NCBI RefSeq assembly: GCF_030010625.1
Contig: NZ_JASCXN010000005.1
Location: forward strand, 282,945-346,944
Length of the DNA stretch: 64,000 bases
Direction: 5' to 3'
Source: Streptomyces sp. CC208A
Lineage (GTDB): Bacteria > Actinomycetota > Actinomycetes > Streptomycetales > Streptomycetaceae
The notes beneath the pieces were generated by a model. The model searched no databases and was not told the DNA's origin. It saw only the letters and a program-made list of their open reading frames with translations. Positions 37,836 through 47,111 of the stretch are shown piece by piece (the first letter of the stretch is position 1; every line of letters begins with the position of its first letter). Both the position numbers and the translations under genes were made by a program.

Positions 37836-38711
37836 ATGACCGAGTGGTCCGTCACCGAGCCGGTGAAACTCACGCCCGCCGACCCCGTGTCACGGCTGCG
37901 CATCCGCGTCGTGGGCGGCGCGGTGAACGTGGTGGGCACCGACGAGAGCACGGCACGCGTGGAGGTCTCGGAGATCGAGGGCCCGCCCCTGATCGTCACC
38001 CAGGAGGGCTCCACCCTGACGGTGACCTACGAGGACCTGCACTGGAAGGGCATCCTCAAGTGGCTCGACACCCAGGCCCACAAGCGACGGGCCGTGGTCT
38101 CGGTCGCCGTCCCCGCGGGCGCCGAGGTCGAGGTGGGCGTGGTCACGGCGGACGCGGTGCTGTCCGGGCTGCGGGGCCGCACCGAGGTGCGCGGGGTGAC
38201 GGGCTCCACCACGCTCGTGGGGCTCTCGGGACCGGTCCGCGCCGAGAGCGTCTCGGGCTCCCTGGAGGCCCAGTCGGTGACGGGCGCGCTGCGGGTGAGC
38301 TCGGTGACCGGTGACGTGACGGTGATCGAGGGCTCCGGCGCCGCGGTGCGGGCGGAGACGGTCAGCGGGGACATGGTCCTCGATCTGGACCCGGCGCCGG
38401 CCGGTGCCCCACCCGCCGACATCCGGCTCACCAGCGTCTCCGGCGAGGTCGCCATCAGGCTGCCGCACCGGGCGGACGCCCGGGTCGAGGCGAGCACCAC
38501 GAGCGGCGCGGTGTCGAGCGCCTTCGAGGACCTGCGGGTGAGCGGCGGGTGGGGCACCAAGTCCCTCACCGGGACGCTCGGCGCGGGCAGCGGCACCCTC
38601 AAGGCGACCACGGTCTCCGGCTCGATCGCCCTCCTGAGCCGCCCGGAGTCCGCCGAGGCCCCGGAGCCCGCCGACCCCGCCTCCGCCCCCACCTCAGGAA
38701 AGGTGCTCTGA
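37836..38711 (+). CDS. DUF4097 family beta-strand repeat protein
   Basis: A 291-residue protein from ATG 37836, with GGGAGG upstream. The N-terminal part LRIRVVGGAVNVVGTDESTA and the repeated strand-turn pattern (VSVAVPAGAEVEVGVVTADA, LRGRTEVRGVTGSTTLVGL, VSGSLEAQSVTGALRVSSVTGDVTVIEGSG, VSGEVAIRLPHRADARVEASTTSG) give the right-handed beta-solenoid expected of DUF4097. There is no signal peptide. Such proteins are usually co-transcribed with PadR regulators and are linked to envelope stress in other Gram-positives (LiaX-like); that link is knowledge of relatives, not shown here. Confidence 0.9.
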   Translation: MTEWSVTEPVKLTPADPVSRLRIRVVGGAVNVVGTDESTARVEVSEIEGPPLIVTQEGSTLTVTYEDLHWKGILKWLDTQAHKRRAVVSVAVPAGAEVEVGVVTADAVLSGLRGRTEVRGVTGSTTLVGLSGPVRAESVSGSLEAQSVTGALRVSSVTGDVTVIEGSGAAVRAETVSGDMVLDLDPAPAGAPPADIRLTSVSGEVAIRLPHRADARVEASTTSGAVSSAFEDLRVSGGWGTKSLTGTLGAGSGTLKATTVSGSIALLSRPESAEAPEPADPASAPTSGKVL

Positions 38712-38712
38712 C

Positions 38713-39630
38713 ATGCCCCCTGTCTTCGCGCACGGCCGACTCCGGCTCTACCTGCTGAAGCTGCTCGACGAGGCCCCTCGTCACGGCTACGAGGTGATCA
38801 GGCTCCTGGAGGAGCGTTTCCAGGGGCTGTACGCCCCCTCGGCCGGCACGGTCTACCCGCGGCTGGCCAAGCTGGAGGCCGAGGGGCTGGTCACCCACAC
38901 CAGCGAGGGCGGCCGGAAGGTCTACTCGATCACCGACGCGGGCCGCGCCGAGCTGGCCGGCCGGGAGGCCGAACTGGATGCCCTGGAGCGGGAGATCCGG
39001 GACTCCGTCGCCGAGCTGGCCGCCGAGATCCGCGAGGACGTACGGGGTGCGGCCGGGCGGGTGCGCAGCGAGATGCGCGCGGCGGCGAGCCGGGCCCGGA
39101 CGGCCGAGGGGGGCTCCTTCGCCGACGCCAGGGAGGAGCTGCGCAAGGCCAAGCGGGAGTGGAAGGAGCAGGCCAGGCAGGCGAAGGAGGAGGCCCGCTC
39201 GGCGAAGCTCCAGGCGAAGGAGTTCCAGCGGATCGCCCAGCAGGTGCAGGACGAGGTCCAGAGCCGCTTCGCCCGGGGCGAGTGGCCGCAGACCATGTGG
39301 GAGGGCCTGTCGGGGATCACCGCCCAGCTGGGCGACCTCGTCACGGGCCACCACCCCAAGGCCCGTGACGCGGCGGCGGACACGGCGACCGCAGCCCGGG
39401 AAGCGCGGGCGGACGAACCGGTCGGGATACCCGCGTGGGCGCGGGACACGGCGGGGTCGGGCGATCCGGCCCGCGACCTGGACCGGCTGCTCGACCGGTT
39501 CCGGGACGAGGTCCGGGACGCGGCCCGGGATCACGGGGTGACGGACGCCCAGCTGGCCGAGGCCCGCCGTCACCTCGGCACGACGGCGGCCCACCTCACC
39601 CGGATGCTCCGCCCCCGCTCGGACGCCTGA
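38713..39630 (+). CDS. PadR-family transcriptional regulator with long C-terminal helical domain
   Basis: A 305-residue protein starting at ATG 38713, 1 bp after the DUF4097 stop. The winged helix is at residues 1-85 (YLLKLLDEAPRHGYEVIRLLEERFQGLYAPSAGTVYPRL then AKLEAEGLV and KVYSITDAGRAELAGRE). A very long charged coiled coil follows (KAKREWKEQARQAKEEARSA), then an Ala/Asp-rich tail. The length is well above a typical PadR protein (about 180), so the coiled coil is an added module. It probably controls its own operon through the CGATAT sites upstream. Confidence 0.9.
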   Translation: MPPVFAHGRLRLYLLKLLDEAPRHGYEVIRLLEERFQGLYAPSAGTVYPRLAKLEAEGLVTHTSEGGRKVYSITDAGRAELAGREAELDALEREIRDSVAELAAEIREDVRGAAGRVRSEMRAAASRARTAEGGSFADAREELRKAKREWKEQARQAKEEARSAKLQAKEFQRIAQQVQDEVQSRFARGEWPQTMWEGLSGITAQLGDLVTGHHPKARDAAADTATAAREARADEPVGIPAWARDTAGSGDPARDLDRLLDRFRDEVRDAARDHGVTDAQLAEARRHLGTTAAHLTRMLRPRSDA

Positions 39631-39646
39631 GCGCCCGCCCGCCGGG

Positions 39647-41080
39647 TCAGGGGAGGACGTCGGTGCCGGTCCGGGTCGCGGTGACGGTGACCCGGGAGTC
39701 CGGGGCGGCGACGACACGGGCCCGGCCGCGGTCGCGGTCGTGGAGGACGAGGGCTCCGCGGGCGGTGACCTTCCAGTCGCCGGGCGGCAGGGCCAGCTCG
39801 GTCAACCGGGAGCCGCGGGGGCCGGCGGCCGCGTACTCCAGGCGGTAGACGCCGGTCGCCGGGTCGTAGGCGGCGGAGCTCACCCGGCCGGCGACGGCCT
39901 CCGCGTACGGCTCGGCGGTCAGCTCCTTGTTGGTGCGGAAGGCGCCGGTGCCGTCGACGGCGCAGTAGCCGCCGCCGTAGCACCAGACATAGCCGGCCCA
40001 GCCGGAGGTGTAGCGGCCGAGGGAGGCCATGGCGTCCCGGTAGAAGCGGTTCATGTTCGGCAGGGAGTTGTTGAGCGGGCCCCACTCCCCCACCACCACG
40101 GGGACCTTGTACTCCTTGGGGTAGAGGGTGACGGCCTGCTCGTAGCTCTCGATCCAACCGGCGGTGGGGTCGTAGTCGGCGCCGGCCTCCATGCCGGTGT
40201 TGTAGAAGTGCGGGGCGTAGACGATCTTCGGGTCGTCGATCCGGCCCAGGCCCGTGGGCACACCCTCGCCGACGATCGGGGTCGGCTCGACGAAGATCCA
40301 GGCGTCCCGGTCGACCTCGCGGATCGCGTCGGCGAGGCGGTTGTAGAGGGGGGTGAGCTGTTCGCGCTCGATCCGGCGGGCGGCGGTGGGCAGGTCCTCG
40401 CCCTCGCGGATCTCCCCCATGGGCTCGTTGATCGGGTCGTAGCCGAGGACCGCCGGATGGTCGCCGAGGCGCTCGGCGAGCACCTGCCACATGCGGGCCT
40501 GGGCTCGGCGGAGGTCCTCGTCCTCGTAGAGGTGGGTGAAGGCGCGCTGGACGGCGGGTTCGAAGTACTCGGAGAACCAGTCGTCGGGGTGGGGGGTGAA
40601 GGGCAGTCCGTCGGTCCTGGTGGCCCAGGCGGGGATGCCCCGGTGGCCGAAGGCGGGGCCGAAGACGTCCTGGTGAGCGTCGATCAGGACTTTGACGTCG
40701 TGCTTCTCGGCCCAGTCCAGGATCCGTTCGATCTTCCGCAGGTAGGTCTGGCTGTAGCGGCCGGGCTGTGGTTCCAGGTCGTCCCAGAAGACGAGGAGGC
40801 GGGCGAAGTTGAAGCCCTTGGCGCGCATGTCGCGGAAGTGCTTCTCCGTCACGGCGGAGAGGGCGGCGTCGCCGCGGTTGGTCTTGTCCTCCACGTTCCA
40901 GCCGCGCAGGGTGAGGACGCGTCCGCGGGAGTCGGTGAGGGCGGGTATCCCGTCCCCTCCGCTCTCCGCACGAGGCCCGGCGGCAGCGGCGGTGGCGGTG
41001 GCGGTGGGGACGGCTGCGGTGAGCAGGGAGGCGGCGACGGCGGTCGCCACGAGGAGGGTGGTGCGCGACGAGCGGGACAC
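39647..41080 (-). CDS. Secreted GH5-family glycosidase, endoglycosylceramidase-like
   Basis: A 477-residue protein from ATG 41080. The signal peptide is TTLLVATAVAASLLTAAVPTATATAAA. The TIM-barrel core has RGWNVEDKTN, NFARLLVFWDDLEPQPGRY, KVLIDAHQDVFGP, acid/base Glu in LGYDPINEPMGE, nucleophile Glu in VPVVVGEWGPLNN, and a small C-terminal beta domain. The pattern DAHQDVFGPAFGHRGIPAWA is typical of endoglycosylceramidase-like enzymes; the true substrate is not shown. An imperfect inverted repeat, GTGAGC-GTT-GTTCAC, lies just upstream (41103-41117). Confidence 0.92.
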   Translation of the reverse strand: MSRSSRTTLLVATAVAASLLTAAVPTATATAAAAGPRAESGGDGIPALTDSRGRVLTLRGWNVEDKTNRGDAALSAVTEKHFRDMRAKGFNFARLLVFWDDLEPQPGRYSQTYLRKIERILDWAEKHDVKVLIDAHQDVFGPAFGHRGIPAWATRTDGLPFTPHPDDWFSEYFEPAVQRAFTHLYEDEDLRRAQARMWQVLAERLGDHPAVLGYDPINEPMGEIREGEDLPTAARRIEREQLTPLYNRLADAIREVDRDAWIFVEPTPIVGEGVPTGLGRIDDPKIVYAPHFYNTGMEAGADYDPTAGWIESYEQAVTLYPKEYKVPVVVGEWGPLNNSLPNMNRFYRDAMASLGRYTSGWAGYVWCYGGGYCAVDGTGAFRTNKELTAEPYAEAVAGRVSSAAYDPATGVYRLEYAAAGPRGSRLTELALPPGDWKVTARGALVLHDRDRGRARVVAAPDSRVTVTATRTGTDVLP

Positions 41081-41102
41081 GGAGGACCTCCGGCACGAGG
41101 AT

Positions 41103-41117
41103 GTGAGCGTTGTTCAC
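41103..41117. promoter_or_regulatory. Candidate operator upstream of the GH5 gene
   Basis: GTGAGCGTTGTTCAC is an inverted repeat with one mismatch, 23-37 nt upstream of the GH5 start codon. Its size and position fit a local sugar-responsive repressor. None is encoded next to it. Confidence 0.3.
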
Positions 41118-41159
41118 CTTTCGCGTGCCGGAGATCCCATCAGGACGAGCGACCCACTA

Positions 41160-42125
41160 TCAAGAGGTCGTCAGCACGATCTTTCCGAAGAGCTCGCCGG
41201 AGGCCATCTTCTCGAAGCCCTCGCGGGCCCGGTCCAGCGGCAGCACCTCGTCGATCACCGGCCGGACGCCGGTGGCCGCGCAGAAGGAGAGGAGGTCCTC
41301 CAGTTCGTCCTTGGAGCCCATGGTGGAGCCGACCACCTTCAGCTCCAGGAAGAAGATCCGGGTCAGCTCGGCGTGCGAGGGGCGGTCGCCGCTGGTGGCG
41401 CCGGAGATCACCAGGGTGCCGCCGGGGCGCAGGGACTTGACCGAGTGCGACCAGGTGGCGGCGCCGACGGTCTCGATGACGGCGTCCACCCGCTGCGGCA
41501 GCCGCGCCCCGGGCTCGTACGCCTCGACGGCGCCGAGCTCCACGGCCCGCTTCCGCTTGGCCTCGTCCCGGCTGGTGGCGAAGACCCGCAGGCCGGCCGC
41601 CTTGCCGAGGACGATCGCGGCGGTGGCGACGCCGCCGCCGGCGCCCTGGACGAGGACCGAGTCGCCAGGGCGGACACCGGCGTTGGTGAAGAGCATCCGG
41701 TAGGCGGTGAGCCAGGCGGTGGGGAGGCAGGCAGCCTCGGCGAAGGAGAGCTCCTTCGGCTTGGGCAGCACGTTCCAGGCGGGGACGGTGACGCGCTCGG
41801 CGAAGGTGCCCTGGTAGCGCTCGGTGAGGATGGAGCGGGGCTCGTTCGGCCCGACGCCGTGGCCGGTCTGGCCGATGACGGAGTGCAGGACGACCTCGTT
41901 GCCGTCCTCGTCGATGCCGGCGGCGTCGCAGCCGAGGATCATCGGCAGCTTCTCCTCGGGCAGTCCGACCCCGCGCAGCGACCACAGGTCGTGGTGGTTG
42001 AGGGAGGCGGCCCTGACGGTGACGGTGGTCCAGCCGGGGCGGGCGTCGGGCTCGGGGCGTTCACCCAACTCAAGGCCGTTCAGGGGCTGGTCGCGGTCGA
42101 TTCGGGCGGCGTAGGCAGCGAACAT
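41160..42125 (-). CDS. Zinc-type alcohol dehydrogenase / quinone oxidoreductase-like protein (MDR family)
   Basis: A 321-residue protein from ATG 42125. The GroES-like N-terminal domain has SLNHHDLWSLRGVGLPEEKLPMI then LGCDAAGIDEDGNEV. The Rossmann domain has the NAD(P) motif SVLVQGAGGGVATAAIVLGKAAG and VFATSRDEAKRKRAVELGA. It lacks the four-cysteine structural zinc loop of true alcohol dehydrogenases, so an NADPH-dependent quinone or enone reductase is more likely. The malic-enzyme gene lies 280 bp beyond on the same strand. Confidence 0.88.
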   Translation of the reverse strand: MFAAYAARIDRDQPLNGLELGERPEPDARPGWTTVTVRAASLNHHDLWSLRGVGLPEEKLPMILGCDAAGIDEDGNEVVLHSVIGQTGHGVGPNEPRSILTERYQGTFAERVTVPAWNVLPKPKELSFAEAACLPTAWLTAYRMLFTNAGVRPGDSVLVQGAGGGVATAAIVLGKAAGLRVFATSRDEAKRKRAVELGAVEAYEPGARLPQRVDAVIETVGAATWSHSVKSLRPGGTLVISGATSGDRPSHAELTRIFFLELKVVGSTMGSKDELEDLLSFCAATGVRPVIDEVLPLDRAREGFEKMASGELFGKIVLTTS

Positions 42126-42216
42126 GGCCCCGACCCTAGGCGGCGACGGGGACCGCACGGAACCACCACCCGCTGTGACGCGCGTCCCCTCCCGCGGCCA
42201 GGGGCCGGGTGGCCCC

Positions 42217-42345
42217 CGAGAGGCCCCGCTCGCGACCGGGGCCGGGCGGTACGCGAGAGGGCCCCACCCGCGACCAGGGGCGGGGCGGTACGCGAGAGGG
42301 CCGCCCCACCCGCGACCGGCCGGGCGGTACACGAGAGGGCCCCGC
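42217..42345. repeat. 37-39 bp tandem repeat array, about 3.5 copies
   Basis: The block GGCGGTACGCGAGAGGGCC starts at 42245 and 42284, and as GGCGGTACACGAGAGGGCC at 42323, exactly 39 bp apart. A degenerate earlier copy (CGAGAGGCCCCGCTCGCGACC) starts at 42217. The linkers also repeat (CCCACCCGCGACC). The array lies between the dehydrogenase and malic-enzyme genes; the last copy forms one arm of the terminator. Confidence 0.9.
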
Positions 42346-42380
42346 TCCCGTCCGATGCGGCGGACGGGAGCGGGGCCCTC
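42335..42380 (-). terminator. Terminator of the malic-enzyme gene
   Basis: A perfect 20-bp stem (42335-42354 with 42361-42380; arm begins GAGGGCCCCGCTCCC) and 6-nt loop, 26 bp past the malic-enzyme stop. Confidence 0.8.
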
Positions 42381-42405
42381 CCAGGGACCTTCAGCCGACG
42401 GGGTG

Positions 42406-43617
42406 TCAGCGGCGGGCGACGCCCTCGGCGCGCGCGGCGGCGGCGACCGCGGCCGCGACGGCCGGGGCGACCCGCTCGTCGAACGGCGACGGGATGACGC
42501 AGTCGGCGGCGAGCGCGTCACCGACGACACCGGCGATGGCGTCGGCGGCGGCGATCTTCATGCCCTCGGTGATCCGGGAGGCCCGGACCTGGAGCGCACC
42601 GGCGAAGATGCCGGGGAACGCGAGGACGTTGTTGATCTGGTTGGGGTAGTCCGAACGGCCCGTGGCCACGACGGCGGCGTACTTGTGCGCGACGTCGGGG
42701 TGGACCTCGGGGTTCGGGTTGGCCATGGCGAAGACGAAGGCGTCCTTCGCCATGGAGGCGACGGCCGCCTCGGGGACCGTACCGCCGGAGACGCCGATGA
42801 AGACGTCGGCGCCGGCGAGGGCGGTCTCCAGGGAGCCGGCGAGGCCCGCCTTGTTGGTGAGCTCGGCGATCTCGCGCTTGGCGTCCGTGAGGTCCTCGCG
42901 GTCGCGGCTCACGACGCCCTTGCGGTCGGCGACGCAGACGTCACCGATGCCGGCCTCCAGGAGGAACTTGGCGATGGCCACACCGGCGGCACCGGCGCCG
43001 GAGATGACGGCGCGCAGGTCGCCGAGGGTCCGGCCGGTCAGCTTCGCCGCGTTCCGCAGGGCGGCGAGGGTGACGATCGCGGTGCCGTGCTGGTCGTCGT
43101 GGAAGACCGGGATGTCGAGGCGCTCCTGGAGCTTGCGCTCGATCTCGAAGCACCGCGGTGCCGAGATGTCCTCCAGGTTGACGCCGCCGAAGGACGGGGC
43201 GAGCCGGACGACGGTGTCGACGATCTCGTCGGTGTCGGTGGTCGCCAGGGCGATCGGGACGGCGTCCACACCGCCGAACTGCTTGAAGAGGATGGCCTTG
43301 CCCTCCATGACCGGGAGGGAGGCCTCCGGGCCGATGTCGCCGAGGCCGAGCACCGCGGTGCCGTCGGTGACGACGGCGACGACCTGGGACTTCCACGTGT
43401 AGTCGTGGACCAGGTCGGGCTGCTCGGCGATGGCGGTGCACACCTTGGCGACGCCGGGGGTGTACGCGAGGGACAGGTCGTCCTTGTCACGGACGGGGAC
43501 GGTGGCCTGAATGGCCATCTTGCCGCCGCGGTGGAGGGCGAAAGCCGGGTCGAAGGGCTCCTCGGGAGCTCCTTCCGTACCGCTCTCGCTGCGAGGATTG
43601 ACGATCTCCGCTGCCAT
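42406..43617 (-). CDS. Malic enzyme (NAD(P)-dependent, short bacterial form)
   Basis: A 403-residue protein from ATG 43617. Features are LSLAYTPGVAKVCTAI, VVTDGTAVLGLGDIGPEASLPVMEGKAILFKQFGGVDAVPIAL, metal site NLEDISAPRCFEIE and FHDDQHGTAIVTLAALRNA. The dinucleotide motif is GAGAAGVAIAKFLLEAG, and FAMANPNPEVHPD and FPGIFAGALQVRA follow. It converts malate to pyruvate and CO2. It lacks the C-terminal phosphotransacetylase-like domain of long forms. From memory, the S. coelicolor counterpart near this position is reported NADP-dependent; the cofactor cannot be read here. Confidence 0.94.
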   Translation of the reverse strand: MAAEIVNPRSESGTEGAPEEPFDPAFALHRGGKMAIQATVPVRDKDDLSLAYTPGVAKVCTAIAEQPDLVHDYTWKSQVVAVVTDGTAVLGLGDIGPEASLPVMEGKAILFKQFGGVDAVPIALATTDTDEIVDTVVRLAPSFGGVNLEDISAPRCFEIERKLQERLDIPVFHDDQHGTAIVTLAALRNAAKLTGRTLGDLRAVISGAGAAGVAIAKFLLEAGIGDVCVADRKGVVSRDREDLTDAKREIAELTNKAGLAGSLETALAGADVFIGVSGGTVPEAAVASMAKDAFVFAMANPNPEVHPDVAHKYAAVVATGRSDYPNQINNVLAFPGIFAGALQVRASRITEGMKIAAADAIAGVVGDALAADCVIPSPFDERVAPAVAAAVAAAARAEGVARR

Positions 43618-44161
43618 GTGGGTGAGACCCCTTATGTCTGTTGTCGAGGGTTGCCGCTCCTGGTGTGGAGCGGTGGGCGGGTCCCGCGGCCGCCGTGTCG
43701 GGCAGCCGCGCGGGCGCGCCGCACAACGCGCCCTGAGCCCCGGATGAGGGGTGTAAGGATCCTTCTTACCGGACAGACGGCACCGCAGACGAGTCCGTAT
43801 CCACTCGGTGATGCGACTCATACGTACCGCGTCCGGTGGAGGACGGAGAACGACTCGTCACAGGATGTCCGGACAGATGGCCGCACCACCCGTTTGACGG
43901 CCTTCGTGTCGTCCGAATGGCGAGATCAACAAGAGATTCTTCGGCGAAGAGGGAGGACAACGAAAGAAGATCCGGCCTTGATGTACCGGCCTGTCGGGGT
44001 TCGGCCATCACCCGTTACCCGATTTTGACATCCGTGGCCGTCGGTTTGAGGCGGTCCGAATGGCAAGATGCCGTAATCACACGAGGTCGCGACACTCGAA
44101 GACGAGTACGCGTCCATTGGCAACGCCTATGGCAACTCCCACACGCCGGAGGATCCCGACC
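43618..44161. promoter_or_regulatory. 544-bp divergent intergenic region (malic enzyme / amino-acid ABC importer)
   Basis: No credible gene is seen. TTGACA at 44025-44030 is a perfect -35 hexamer without a clear -10 at standard spacing. TTGACG near 43895 is another -35 candidate. The undecamer GTCCGAATGGC occurs at 43911-43921 and 44054-44064 in the same orientation, each about 16-20 bp after a TTGA-type sequence. This suggests duplicated promoter or activator sites for the importer operon. Confidence 0.4.
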
Positions 44162-45124
44162 ATGACCGCACGCTCCACGCGCTGTACGACCGCCGCCAAG
44201 ACCCGCACCTCCCGTCTTGCCGCGGTCGCCGCCATCGCGGTCGCCGGCTCGATGCTGCTGACCGCCTGCGGTGACCAGACCAACAGCGGCGGCTCCACCC
44301 CGGAGAACAGCACCGCCAACAACGCCGCCCCGCTCTTCTCCAAGCTGCCCGCGGACATCCAGAAGGCCGGCGTCATCAAGGTCGGCACGGACGCCTCGTA
44401 CGCCCCGATGGAGTTCGTCGAGAACGGCAAGATCGTCGGCGTCGACCCCGACATCGCCGCGGCCCTCGGCAAGCAGCTCGGTGTGAAGTTCGAGTTCACC
44501 TCGGGCACCTTCGACGGCCTGATCACCTCCCTGGAGACCGGCCGCCAGGACCTGGTCATGTCCTCCATGACGGACAACAAGAAGCGCCAGGAGGGCCTGG
44601 ACGACGACGGGAAGAAGATCGGCAAGGGCGTCGACTTCGTCGACTACTTCTCCTCCGGCGTCTCCCTGCTGGTCAAGAAGGGCAACCCGCAGAACGTCAA
44701 CTCCCTCGACGACCTGTGCGGCAAGACCGTCGCCGTCCAGCGCGGCACGATCTACGAGGACACCTTCAAGGCCCAGGCCGAGAAGTGCGGCTCGAACAAG
44801 CTCACGATCCAGGCCTTCGACACCGACGCCGAGGCCCAGACCCGCGTGAAGGCCGGCGGCGCGGTCGCCGACCTGAACGACTACCCGGTCGCCTCGTACA
44901 TCGCGAAGACCTCCGGCGGCGGCAATGACTTCGAGGTCGTCGGCAACCAGAGCGACGTCGGCCTCTTCGGCATCGCTGTCTCCAAGGACAAGCCCCAGCT
45001 GCGCGACGCCGTCAAGGAGGCGCTCGACGCCATCATCAAGGACGGCACCTACGCCGACGCCCTGAAGAAGTGGGACGTCGAGGACAGCGCGGTCACGTCG
45101 GCCACGATCAACGCCGGCAAGTGA
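44162..45124 (+). CDS. Polar amino-acid ABC transporter, substrate-binding lipoprotein
   Basis: A 320-residue protein from ATG 44162, with GGAGG about 10 nt upstream. The signal sequence ends in lipobox SMLLTACG, so the mature protein is anchored at Cys. The SBP family-3 fold shows DIQKAGVIKVGTDASYAPME, VDPDIAAALGKQLGVKFEF, FDGLITSLETGRQDLVMSSM, LCGKTVAVQRGTIYED and LFGIAVSKDKPQLRDAV. It binds a polar amino acid, probably glutamate or a relative. It is followed by permease and ATPase genes in one operon. Confidence 0.93.
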   Translation: MTARSTRCTTAAKTRTSRLAAVAAIAVAGSMLLTACGDQTNSGGSTPENSTANNAAPLFSKLPADIQKAGVIKVGTDASYAPMEFVENGKIVGVDPDIAAALGKQLGVKFEFTSGTFDGLITSLETGRQDLVMSSMTDNKKRQEGLDDDGKKIGKGVDFVDYFSSGVSLLVKKGNPQNVNSLDDLCGKTVAVQRGTIYEDTFKAQAEKCGSNKLTIQAFDTDAEAQTRVKAGGAVADLNDYPVASYIAKTSGGGNDFEVVGNQSDVGLFGIAVSKDKPQLRDAVKEALDAIIKDGTYADALKKWDVEDSAVTSATINAGK

Positions 45125-45163
45125 TCCGCCTGCTCACCCTCGCACCACTGAAGGGCAGTCGTC

Positions 45164-46114
45164 GTGACTGACAAGCTCAGCAAGGACCCGGCCCCCACGC
45201 CGGCCGGGTCCGGCCCCTCGGGCACCCCCTACGAAGCGATCAAGGCCATCCCGGTCCGGCACTACGGCCGCTGGGTCAGCGGCGTCGTGGTCGTCGCCCT
45301 CCTCGGCTGGCTCGTCTACGCCTTCTCCCAGGGCAACATCATCTGGGACACGGTCGGGGACAAGCTCTTCGACCCCTCGATCATCACCGGCCTGTGGAAC
45401 ACGATCCTCATCAGCATCACCGCGATGGCGCTGGGTCTCGTCCTCGGCGTCCTCTTCGCCGTGATGCGGCTGTCGAAGAACCCGGTGACGGGTGCCGTCG
45501 CCTGGCTCTACATCTGGTTCTTCCGCGGCACGCCGGTCTACGTGCAGCTCCTCATCTGGTTCAACCTGGCCCTGATCTTCGAGTTCATCAACCTCGGGCC
45601 GATCTACAAGAACGAGACCGTGGACGTCATGACGCCGTTCATGGTGGCCCTGCTCGGCCTCGGCCTGAACGAGGGCGCCTACATGGCGGAGATCGTCCGC
45701 GCCGGCATCCAGTCGGTCGACGAGGGCCAGACCGAGGCGGCGCACGCGCTCGGCATGTCCCAGACGAAGACCATGGGCCGGATCGTGCTGCCGCAGGCGA
45801 TGCGGGTGATCGTGCCGCCGACGGGCAACGAGTTCATCAACATGCTCAAGACCTCGTCGCTGGTCTCGGCCGTGCAGTACACCGAGCTGCTGCGCGCCTC
45901 CTCGAACATCGGCAGCACCGCCGGCGCCGTGATGGAGATGCTCTTCGTCGCCTCCATCTGGTACCTGGTGCTGACCAGCGTCTTCAGCGTCGGCCAGTAC
46001 TACCTGGAGCGCCGTTTCGCCCGCGGTTCGACCCGTAACCTGCCGCCCACCCCGTGGCAGCGGGTGAGGACGAACCTCGCCACCTTCAAGCGTTCCCCGG
46101 AGGCATCGGCATGA
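45164..46114 (+). CDS. Polar amino-acid ABC transporter permease (HisM/GlnP type)
   Basis: A 316-residue protein from GTG 45164. The first helix is [19 protein letters not shown]; the BPD-transport inner-membrane domain begins at [25 protein letters not shown] with [12 protein letters not shown]. The EAA loop [25 protein letters not shown] with [12 protein letters not shown] contacts the ATPase. One permease gene suggests a homodimer. Its 3' end overlaps the ATPase start by 4 bp. Confidence 0.94.
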   Translation: MTDKLSKDPAPTPAGSGPSGTPYEAIKAIPVRHYGRWVSGVVVVALLGWLVYAFSQGNIIWDTVGDKLFDPSIITGLWNTILISITAMALGLVLGVLFAVMRLSKNPVTGAVAWLYIWFFRGTPVYVQLLIWFNLALIFEFINLGPIYKNETVDVMTPFMVALLGLGLNEGAYMAEIVRAGIQSVDEGQTEAAHALGMSQTKTMGRIVLPQAMRVIVPPTGNEFINMLKTSSLVSAVQYTELLRASSNIGSTAGAVMEMLFVASIWYLVLTSVFSVGQYYLERRFARGSTRNLPPTPWQRVRTNLATFKRSPEASA

Positions 46115-46878
46115 CCGGTCAGCCCATGGTCAAGGCGGAGGGCGTCCACAAGTCCTACGGCGCCGCCCACATCCTCCGCGGCATCGACCTGGAGGTCCGC
46201 AGCGGAGAGGTGTTCTGCCTGGTCGGCCCGTCCGGCTCCGGCAAGTCGACCTTCCTGCGGTGCATCAACCACCTGGAGCGGATCGACGGCGGCCGGCTCT
46301 CGGTCGACGGTCAGCTCGTCGGCTACCGCCAGAAGGGCGACAAGCTGTACGAGCTGAAGGACAGCGAGGTCGCGGCGCAGCGCCGGGACATCGGCATGGT
46401 CTTCCAGCGCTTCAACCTGTTCCCCCACATGACGGCCCTGGCCAACGTGATGGAGGCACCCGTTCAAGTGAAGGGCGAGTCGAGGGCCGTCGCCCGCGAG
46501 CGGGCCGAGCGCCTGCTCGACCGGGTCGGCCTGCGGGACCGGATGGGAAACTACCCCTCGCAGCTCTCCGGCGGCCAGCAGCAGCGCGTCGCCATCGCCC
46601 GCGCGCTGGCGATGGAGCCCAAGCTGATGCTCTTCGACGAGCCCACCTCGGCGCTCAACCCGGAGCTCGTCGGTGACGTCCTCGACGTCATGCGGGACCT
46701 CGCCGAGTCGGGCATGACGATGATCGTCGTCACCCACGAGATGGGCTTCGCCCGGGAGGTCGGCGACTCGCTGGTCTTCATGGACGGCGGCGTGGTGGTC
46801 GAGTCCGGCCACCCGAGGGACGTCCTGACCAACCCGCAGCACGACCGGACGAAGGCGTTCCTGTCCAAGGTGCTGTAA
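46111..46878 (+). CDS. Polar amino-acid ABC transporter ATPase (GlnQ type)
   Basis: A 255-residue protein. ATG 46111 overlaps the permease stop (ATGA). Walker [17 protein letters not shown]-loop [16 protein letters not shown], signature [19 protein letters not shown], Walker [17 protein letters not shown], and H-loop [14 protein letters not shown] are all present. A strong hairpin terminator follows, ending the three-gene importer operon. Confidence 0.96.
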   Translation: MTGQPMVKAEGVHKSYGAAHILRGIDLEVRSGEVFCLVGPSGSGKSTFLRCINHLERIDGGRLSVDGQLVGYRQKGDKLYELKDSEVAAQRRDIGMVFQRFNLFPHMTALANVMEAPVQVKGESRAVARERAERLLDRVGLRDRMGNYPSQLSGGQQQRVAIARALAMEPKLMLFDEPTSALNPELVGDVLDVMRDLAESGMTMIVVTHEMGFAREVGDSLVFMDGGVVVESGHPRDVLTNPQHDRTKAFLSKVL

Positions 46879-46890
46879 GGGCCGATACGA

Positions 46891-46927
46891 AAGGGGCGGT
46901 ACGGGCCCGGCGCCCGTACCGCCCCTT
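46891..46927 (+). terminator. Intrinsic terminator of the ABC importer operon
   Basis: AAGGGGCGGTACGGGC (46891-46906) pairs perfectly with GCCCGTACCGCCCCTT (46912-46927) around a 5-nt loop. Confidence 0.85.
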
Positions 46928-47111
46928 CGTACGCACCCGGCGGCCGGGACGCCGTACGGTCGCCTCCGCAGGTCCGGGGCGGCCACGGGCACGCGCGCCT
47001 GCCACCCCGCACGCCCGGAGCCGACCACGCCCCAGCGACCTCCCCCGTACGCCCAGAGCGGCCACGCCCCACCCGTACCGCCGGTCCCCTCCGTACGCCC
47101 GGCGCGGCGGC

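Noticed and set aside
42217..42345. A CRISPR array
   Set aside because: Copies are contiguous 39-bp tandem units with conserved linkers, not repeats separated by unique spacers, and no cas genes are present.
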